A stretch of 49,468 bases of DNA from Opitutia bacterium. GTDB lineage: Bacteria; Verrucomicrobiota; Verrucomicrobiia; Opitutales; Opitutaceae. The stretch lies in the NCBI GenBank assembly GCA_947449835.1, contig CANFSZ010000015.1, positions 1 to 49,468 of the forward strand, written 5' to 3'. The translations under genes were made by a program, and so were the position numbers. How positions within the stretch are numbered: the stretch's first letter is position 1; each line of letters begins with the position of its first letter. Shown here in pieces: positions 44,079 to 49,468 of this stretch. The notes under the pieces were generated by a model. It had not been told where the DNA came from. It made no database searches and saw only the letters and a list, made by a program, of their open reading frames with translations.

Positions 44079-46160
44079 ATGTCATTTTTTCGTTCTCTGC
44101 CTCTTTCTCTCCTCAGTGTCCTTACCTTGGCTCACGCCCAAAAAGGTCCGGATCACTCCGACATTCATCCGCTCGACACGTATTTCGTGACCGCCGGGCT
44201 CGATGGCAAAACCGCCTTCGATCTCGCGCAAGGCACGTCCATTCTCGCCGGCGACGAACTCCGTCGCCGCGCCGCGGCCACCCTCGGCGCCACTCTCGCC
44301 GATACCGCCGGTGTGAGCGGTACTTACTTCGGCCCCGGCTCCAGTCGCCCGATCATCCGCGGCCTCGGCGGCGAACGCGTTCGCATGCTCGACAACGGCG
44401 TGGGCTCACTCGATGCCTCGAGCATCAGCCCCGATCACGGCGTCAGCGTTGAGCCGCTCCTCGTCGAGCGCATCGAGGTGCTGCGCGGTCCGGCGACGTT
44501 GCTCTACGGCAGCTCCGCCGTCGGCGGCGTGGTCAACGTCATCGACAACCGCATCCCGTCCGCCGCACCCACCACGCCATTCTCCGGTCTTGCCGAGTTG
44601 CGCTACGAATCAGCCGCGCACGAGCGCACGGGCATCGTCTCTGCCCTTGCCGGCAACGCCACCACGGCAATCCAAGTCAATGGCCTCCGCACCGAGACCG
44701 ACGACGTTGCCATCCCCGGCTACGCCGATCCCGCCGACCCGATCCATTACGGCACGTTGACCAACTCAGCGCGCACCACCAAAAATGCCTCCATCGGCGT
44801 CACGCGTTTCGGCGCGCTCGGCCACCTCGGCGTCGCTTTCAACGCCTACGATTCGTTTTACGGCGTGCCTGTCGGCGAGCCCATCTCCATCGACCTCAAA
44901 CAACGCCGCGTCGATCTCCGCGGCGAGCTCACGCAGCCGTTCGCCGGGTTTAAAAACGCCAAGTTCTGCTTCGGCCTCGCCGATTACACGCACGCGGAGA
45001 TCGACACGTCGACTGGCCGCACGAACACCACCTTCGACAACCAAGCCCACGAGGGCCGCGTCGAGCTCGTCCAAAAAAATCTCGGCGCACTCAGCGGCAC
45101 CATCGGCTACCAAACCACCCGCAGCGATTTCGCCGCCGTCGGCGCAGAGGTCGTCACCCCTCCTAGCCTTACCACCAGCCACGCCCTCTTCGCCCTCGAA
45201 TCCTACAAGCTCAGTCCCGCGCTCTCGCTGGAGTTTGGGGCGCGTTACGAATGGCAACGCATCCAGCTCGGCACCGTCGCAGACGATCTCGCCGCTTACC
45301 CCGGTTACGCCGCGAGGTCCGGCGAGAAACGCACGGATCATGGCCTGAGTTTCTCCACGGGAGCCGTATATTATCCGGCGAAAGATTTTTCCATCGGCTT
45401 GTCGCTCTCGGCTTCACAACGCCTCCTCGTCGCGCAAGAGCTCTTCTCTCATGGTCCGCACGGCGGCACGGGCGCCTATGAAATCGGCTCCGCGGGCCTA
45501 GACCGCGAATCGTCCCTCGGCGCCGAGCTCACCTTGCGCCGGCGCGCCGGCTTCGTCACGGGTTCCGTCGGTGCGTTCGTGAATCGCTTTACCGATTTCG
45601 TCTTCGAGCAACGCGATGCGCGGCGCTACTACGCCGAAGCCACGGGCACTTTTAAAGCTTACCCCGCGCGCACCGCCGAAGCCTGGCTTCCCATCTATCA
45701 ATTCATCGCCAAGGACGCGGTCTTCTACGGCGCCGAGGCCGAGGTCCAATTCCACCTTATCGATCGCTCCGACCAACGTCTGCATCTCGCGCTCCTCGCC
45801 GACACCGTGCGCGCCGAGCAGACGACCGATAACGAGCCGTTGCCACGCATTCCGGCCGCGCGCGTGGGCGTCGGTTTCGCTTACACGCAGTTGCGATGGT
45901 CGCTCGGCGCCGAGGCGCGCCATACGTTCCGGCAAACGCGTTTTGGCCCCGAAGAAACGGAAACCGCCGGCCACACTTTGATCGGCGCGCATGCGAGTTA
46001 CCACGTCGCGGCGTTCGCGGGTACGCGCGTGGGCCTCGAGCTTTTCGCCCGCGCGGAAAATCTCACCAACGCCGACGCGCGTCTCGCCACATCCTTCCTC
46101 AAGGACATCGCGCCGCTTCCGGGCCGCAGCTTCACGCTCGGCGCGCGTCTGTCGTTTTGA
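44079..46160 (+). CDS. TonB-dependent receptor, ZnuD-like
   Basis: A 693-residue outer-membrane receptor. The signal peptide (MSFFRSLPLSLLSVLTLAHA) is followed by a TonB-box-like segment near residues 33-39 (DTYFVTA), the plug (TAGVSGTYFGPGSSRPIIRG, GGERVRMLDNGVGSLDASS, ISPDHGVSVEPLLVERIEVL, RGPATLLYGSSAVGGVVNVI) and a beta-barrel ending LGARLSF. The plug wording is that of the ZnuD group of zinc receptors, so zinc is a reasonable guess; copper or another metal is possible. Context with a COG0523 GTPase and a DUF2946-like protein agrees. A strong terminator follows. Confidence 0.88.
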   Translation: MSFFRSLPLSLLSVLTLAHAQKGPDHSDIHPLDTYFVTAGLDGKTAFDLAQGTSILAGDELRRRAAATLGATLADTAGVSGTYFGPGSSRPIIRGLGGERVRMLDNGVGSLDASSISPDHGVSVEPLLVERIEVLRGPATLLYGSSAVGGVVNVIDNRIPSAAPTTPFSGLAELRYESAAHERTGIVSALAGNATTAIQVNGLRTETDDVAIPGYADPADPIHYGTLTNSARTTKNASIGVTRFGALGHLGVAFNAYDSFYGVPVGEPISIDLKQRRVDLRGELTQPFAGFKNAKFCFGLADYTHAEIDTSTGRTNTTFDNQAHEGRVELVQKNLGALSGTIGYQTTRSDFAAVGAEVVTPPSLTTSHALFALESYKLSPALSLEFGARYEWQRIQLGTVADDLAAYPGYAARSGEKRTDHGLSFSTGAVYYPAKDFSIGLSLSASQRLLVAQELFSHGPHGGTGAYEIGSAGLDRESSLGAELTLRRRAGFVTGSVGAFVNRFTDFVFEQRDARRYYAEATGTFKAYPARTAEAWLPIYQFIAKDAVFYGAEAEVQFHLIDRSDQRLHLALLADTVRAEQTTDNEPLPRIPAARVGVGFAYTQLRWSLGAEARHTFRQTRFGPEETETAGHTLIGAHASYHVAAFAGTRVGLELFARAENLTNADARLATSFLKDIAPLPGRSFTLGARLSF

Positions 46161-46193
46161 TTATCGGACCAAGCTTACCTCTAGGTTTTAAAT

Positions 46194-46225
46194 TCATCCC
46201 GGCTCGCTCAGGCGGCCGGGATTTT
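46194..46225 (+). terminator. Rho-independent terminator of the TonB receptor gene
   Basis: An 8-bp stem ATCCCGGC / GCCGGGAT (46194-46201 with 46213-46220) with an 11-base loop, directly followed by a six-T run (46220-46225). It is 34 bp after the receptor stop. Confidence 0.92.
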
Positions 46226-46268
46226 TTGTGCCGGTTCACTCCCGCCGCCCGACTCCCAATCAATTCTC

Positions 46269-46325
46269 ATGACTTTCATTTTGCCTGCGCCACCAGTTCG
46301 CCCGAAGTTCGACGCCACCCCATGA
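46269..46325 (+). CDS. Possible 18-residue leader peptide overlapping the next start
   Basis: An ATG at 46269 opens an 18-codon frame (MTFILPAPPVRPKFDATP) whose TGA overlaps the ATG of the following large gene (ATGA at 46322-46325). Such overlaps couple translation. There is no Shine-Dalgarno motif and the frame may be chance. Confidence 0.3.
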   Translation: MTFILPAPPVRPKFDATP

Positions 46326-49300
46326 GCCGCTCCTTCCTCCGCGTCGCCTTATTGTCTCTCGGTCTGTCTGCCCTCGCGCACCTACGCGCCGCCGATCCCC
46401 GCGGCGATGCGCCCAACGCACCGCTGCTTTCGCCCGCGCAATCCCAAGCGCTCTTCCACCTCCCGCCCGGTTTCGAAATCCAACTCGTCACCGCCGAGCC
46501 CGCTATCCAGAAACCGCTCAACATCGCCTTCGACACCGCTGGTCGCGTCTGGGTCACCGGCTCCACGTTGTACCCATGGCCCGCGCGCCGCGATGCCCTC
46601 GACCAGGTCATCCCAACCTTCGACAAACACTGGAGCGAAAACGGCATCGCCTTCCGCGCCGCCTCCGCGCCGCCCGAGCCGGCCGAACACGGAGCCGACT
46701 CCATCCGCATTCTCTCAGATTTCGATCCCGCCACCGGTCGCGCCCGCCAAGTCACCACGTTTGCCGAGGGCCTCAACATCCCCGTCGGCGTCCTCCCGCT
46801 CCCCCGCGCCCCCGGCGCCAAAGGCGACTCGGTTCTCGTTTATTCCATCCCGGCCATCTGGCGCCTCACCGATACCGACGGCGACGGTCGCGCCGATCTC
46901 CGCGAGAAACTCTACGATGGCTTCGGCTTTCGCGACACCCACGGCATGTCGTCCAGCTATTGGCTCTGGCTCGATGGTTGGGTTTACGGCACCCACGGCT
47001 TCGCCAATCCCTCCGAGGTCACCGACCGCTCCGGTCGCGTCGTAAAACTCAGCAGCGGCAACACCTACCGTTTCCGCCCCGACGGCTCTCGCTTCGAACT
47101 CGTCACTCAGGGCCAGACGAATCCCTTCGGTCTCGCCTTCGACGCCCGCGGTGAGATCTACACCGCCGACTCTCACTCAAAGCCCGTCTACCTCCTCGTC
47201 CCCGGCGGCTTCTACGAAGGCATCAGTAAAGAACACGACGGCCTCGGCTTTGCCCCCACGATCACCACGGACGACCACGGCTCGAGCGCGATCGCCGGCA
47301 TCGCTCATTACTCCGCCAAAAATTTCCCGCCTGAATTCCAAAACAATCTCTTCAACGGCAACCCCGTCACCCGCCGCATCAACCGCGACCGCCTCGACTG
47401 GCACGGCGCTTCCCCCGCCGCAGCCCGCCAACCTGATTTCCTCTCTAGCGACGACCCCGCCTTCCGCCCCGTCCAAGTCAAACTCGGCCCCGACGGCGCC
47501 CTCTGGATTGCCGATTTCTACAACCCCATCATCGGCCACTACGAGATTCCCCTCACTCATCCATCCCGCGACCACGGCCACGGCCGCATCTGGCGCATCA
47601 TCTGGCGCGGGCTCGACGGCTCCGCTCCCCAAGCGAGCTTGCCCAACCTCGCCGCCCTGCCCACCGCCGCGCTCGTCCCTCATCTCTCATCATCGAACAA
47701 CGTCGTGCGCTCCCTCGCCGTGAGCGAACTCCTCGCCCGCCCCGATACCCTCACCGCCGCGCCCGCCCTGCTCACGGCCGCCTCAAGCCTCGTCGCCGGG
47801 TCCGATCCCGCCGCCGACGAAACCGCCGCGCTCCCGCTCTTGCTCACACTCGAGCGTCTCGGTCGCACGGATGCCGACTTGCTGCGCCGCGCCCTGTCGC
47901 GCCCCGCCAGCGACGTCGGCCTCGCCGCCCTCCGTGTCCTCGCCACCCGCGACACACTGCCCGCCGATGCCGCCGACCTCCTCGCGCCGCTGCTCGCGCC
48001 CGATCTTTCGACCTCGCATCTCACGTGGCGCGTCATTGCGCAACTCTTCGCCCGCGACCCTCAACCTTGGACCGCGCCGGCCGTCCTCGCCCTGCAAGCG
48101 CGCACGACCGAGTCCGACCCTCAACTCATCTACGCTCTGCGCCTGGCGCTCAAAGCCCGCCTCGCCCTCGCTCCGCTCGACGAGCTCAACCGTCTCGCCG
48201 CCACGCCCGCCGACTCCGACCGCCTCGCCGATGTCGCCCTCGCCGTTCCTACGTCCGCCGTCGCTGAGTTCCTGCTCGCCCACCTCGAGCGCACCCATTT
48301 CACCTCGCCCCGCGCCGGTGAATTCGCCCGCCACGCCGTGCAACACCTCCCCGGCGATCGTCTCGCCACCATCGAACCCGTGATGCGCTCGCTCGCCACC
48401 GCCCCCGTTGCCCAACAACTCGCCTTCGCCGAAGGTCTCGCCGCCGCCGCACGCCAGCAAGGCCGCACCTTGCCGCCCGCTGTCACGACGTGGATGCAGC
48501 GCACGCTCGTTACGACCCTCGGGCTTGCCGATCAGATCCTCGCCCGCCGCGCCGCCGATGCCCTGCGCGACCTCGACTTCCCCGCCAAAAATCCCCCGCT
48601 GCGCGCCGTACTCCTCAACGTCAAAGCCGCTAACACGACCCGCACCTCCGCCCTGCGCGCCCTCAAGGTTGACGCCGATTGCGTCCCCGCCCTCGTCACG
48701 ACCTTAAACCTCCTCAGTAACCCCGTCGCCCTGCGGCGCGTCGCCGCCGATCAACTTGCCCTCCCTGCCGCCGGTCCGCTGGGTATCGCCGCCCTCGCCG
48801 CCGCCCTCCCCACCGCGCAAAACGAACTCGCCCTCGGTCTCGCCATGGGCCTCGCCCGCACCGATGCCGGCGCCACCACCCTCGTCAAGGTCGTCACGGC
48901 CGGCCGCGCCCCTGCCGCCTTGCTCCGTCATCGTTACGTCGCCGATGCCCTTGCCCAACGCCCCGCCACCGTCCGCGAGCGCGCCGCCGCCCTCGTCAAA
49001 AACCTCCCCTCCGAAGACGCCCGCCTCGACGCCCTCATCTTTGCCCGCACCGCCGCGATCACTACGGCCAAGCCCGATCTCGCCCACGGTGCCGCGGTCT
49101 TCGCCCAAAACTGCGCTGCCTGTCACCGCTTCAAAAACACCGGCGGCAACCTCGGCCCCTCGCTCGACGGCATCGGCTCGCGCAGCATCCAACGCGTGAT
49201 CGAAGACATCCTCGACCCCAGCCGCAACGTCGACCCCAACTTCCGCCTCACCACCGTGACGTTGAAAAACGGCGACACGCGCTCCGGCCTGAACCTCCGC

Positions 49301-49468
49301 ACCGAAGGCGCGACGACACTCCTGCGCGACCCTGCGACGAATGAGGACATTGCCCTCGTCACCGCCGACATCCAAGCCAGCGCCGCTTCCCCGATCTCCC
49401 CGATGCCCGCCACCTTCGACACCGTCCTCAGCGAAGCCGATTTCTTCGACGTCATCACTTACCTACGC
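46322..49468 (+). CDS. PVC-type heme-binding dehydrogenase, CxxCH at the end (partial)
   Basis: The frame runs open from the ATG at 46322 to the window edge, 1049 codons without stop. A signal peptide (MSRSFLRVALLSLGLSALAH) is followed by a propeller-like membrane-bound dehydrogenase domain, about residues 35-430 (LPPGFEIQLVTAEP, TDTDGDGRADL, TNPFGLAFDARGEIYTADSH, LGPDGALWIADFYNPIIGHY). Residues about 440-900 are Ala/Leu-rich helical repeats of HEAT type. The C-terminal heme domain has C931-A-A-C934-H935, then GGNLGPSLDGIG and SRNVDPNFR. This architecture is typical of planctomycetes and verrucomicrobia and is thought to oxidise sugars or sugar alcohols in the periplasm. Its 3' end is missing. 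Confidence 0.9.
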   Translation, partial: MSRSFLRVALLSLGLSALAHLRAADPRGDAPNAPLLSPAQSQALFHLPPGFEIQLVTAEPAIQKPLNIAFDTAGRVWVTGSTLYPWPARRDALDQVIPTFDKHWSENGIAFRAASAPPEPAEHGADSIRILSDFDPATGRARQVTTFAEGLNIPVGVLPLPRAPGAKGDSVLVYSIPAIWRLTDTDGDGRADLREKLYDGFGFRDTHGMSSSYWLWLDGWVYGTHGFANPSEVTDRSGRVVKLSSGNTYRFRPDGSRFELVTQGQTNPFGLAFDARGEIYTADSHSKPVYLLVPGGFYEGISKEHDGLGFAPTITTDDHGSSAIAGIAHYSAKNFPPEFQNNLFNGNPVTRRINRDRLDWHGASPAAARQPDFLSSDDPAFRPVQVKLGPDGALWIADFYNPIIGHYEIPLTHPSRDHGHGRIWRIIWRGLDGSAPQASLPNLAALPTAALVPHLSSSNNVVRSLAVSELLARPDTLTAAPALLTAASSLVAGSDPAADETAALPLLLTLERLGRTDADLLRRALSRPASDVGLAALRVLATRDTLPADAADLLAPLLAPDLSTSHLTWRVIAQLFARDPQPWTAPAVLALQARTTESDPQLIYALRLALKARLALAPLDELNRLAATPADSDRLADVALAVPTSAVAEFLLAHLERTHFTSPRAGEFARHAVQHLPGDRLATIEPVMRSLATAPVAQQLAFAEGLAAAARQQGRTLPPAVTTWMQRTLVTTLGLADQILARRAADALRDLDFPAKNPPLRAVLLNVKAANTTRTSALRALKVDADCVPALVTTLNLLSNPVALRRVAADQLALPAAGPLGIAALAAALPTAQNELALGLAMGLARTDAGATTLVKVVTAGRAPAALLRHRYVADALAQRPATVRERAAALVKNLPSEDARLDALIFARTAAITTAKPDLAHGAAVFAQNCAACHRFKNTGGNLGPSLDGIGSRSIQRVIEDILDPSRNVDPNFRLTTVTLKNGDTRSGLNLRTEGATTLLRDPATNEDIALVTADIQASAASPISPMPATFDTVLSEADFFDVITYLR

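Overview
The window is a GC-rich bacterial chromosome segment, most likely from a member of the Verrucomicrobiota close to the Opitutaceae. This is an inference. It rests on the PVC-type cytochrome at the right end (propeller, helical repeats and a CxxCH domain in one polypeptide), a plant/chlamydia-like long IspG, surface repeats of the RGVGPKL type, and start codons that almost never carry a Shine-Dalgarno motif. I see no rRNA, tRNA, CRISPR array, prophage or insertion sequence. Most of the window is ordinary chromosomal housekeeping.

Left part (1-16 kb): the 3' end of purL, a vapBC toxin-antitoxin pair, a secreted M28 peptidase with a propeller protein, a single-domain response regulator, a DoxX-like membrane protein, and a minus-strand run of xerD, a small helical protein, rapA and a ParB-like gene. 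Then come infA, tadA, a Mn-type sod, a TolB-like propeller, an Mrp ATPase without its CxxC, rpmG, a three-part PTS-EIIA / pyruvate-kinase-C-like / diadenylate-cyclase-like protein, and a solitary nuoA.

Middle part (16-37 kb): the rod-shape cluster mreB, small membrane protein, mreC, mreD, mrdA. It converges on a MoxR-DUF58-transglutaminase operon, and the two 3' ends overlap by 14 bp. A GLYR-type dehydrogenase, a CE7 esterase and a pterin dehydratase follow. Next is the envelope/isoprenoid run uppS-cdsA-dxr-rseP-ispG, a 559-bp gene-free stretch with two DnaA boxes, and dnaA.

Right part (37-49.5 kb): a cyclophilin fused to Ig-like and surface repeats, a DUF481-like protein and a COG0523 GTPase form one minus-strand operon. 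Opposite it lie modA, modB (no modC), a DUF2946-like small protein and a ZnuD-like TonB receptor. Together these look like a metal-handling neighbourhood, possibly for zinc. The window ends inside a large PVC-type heme-binding dehydrogenase.

The most unusual single gene is the EIIA/PK-C/DAC fusion at 14284-15627. It would place a c-di-AMP cyclase-like domain under a PTS phosphorylation module, although its second catalytic motif reads RHA instead of RHR.
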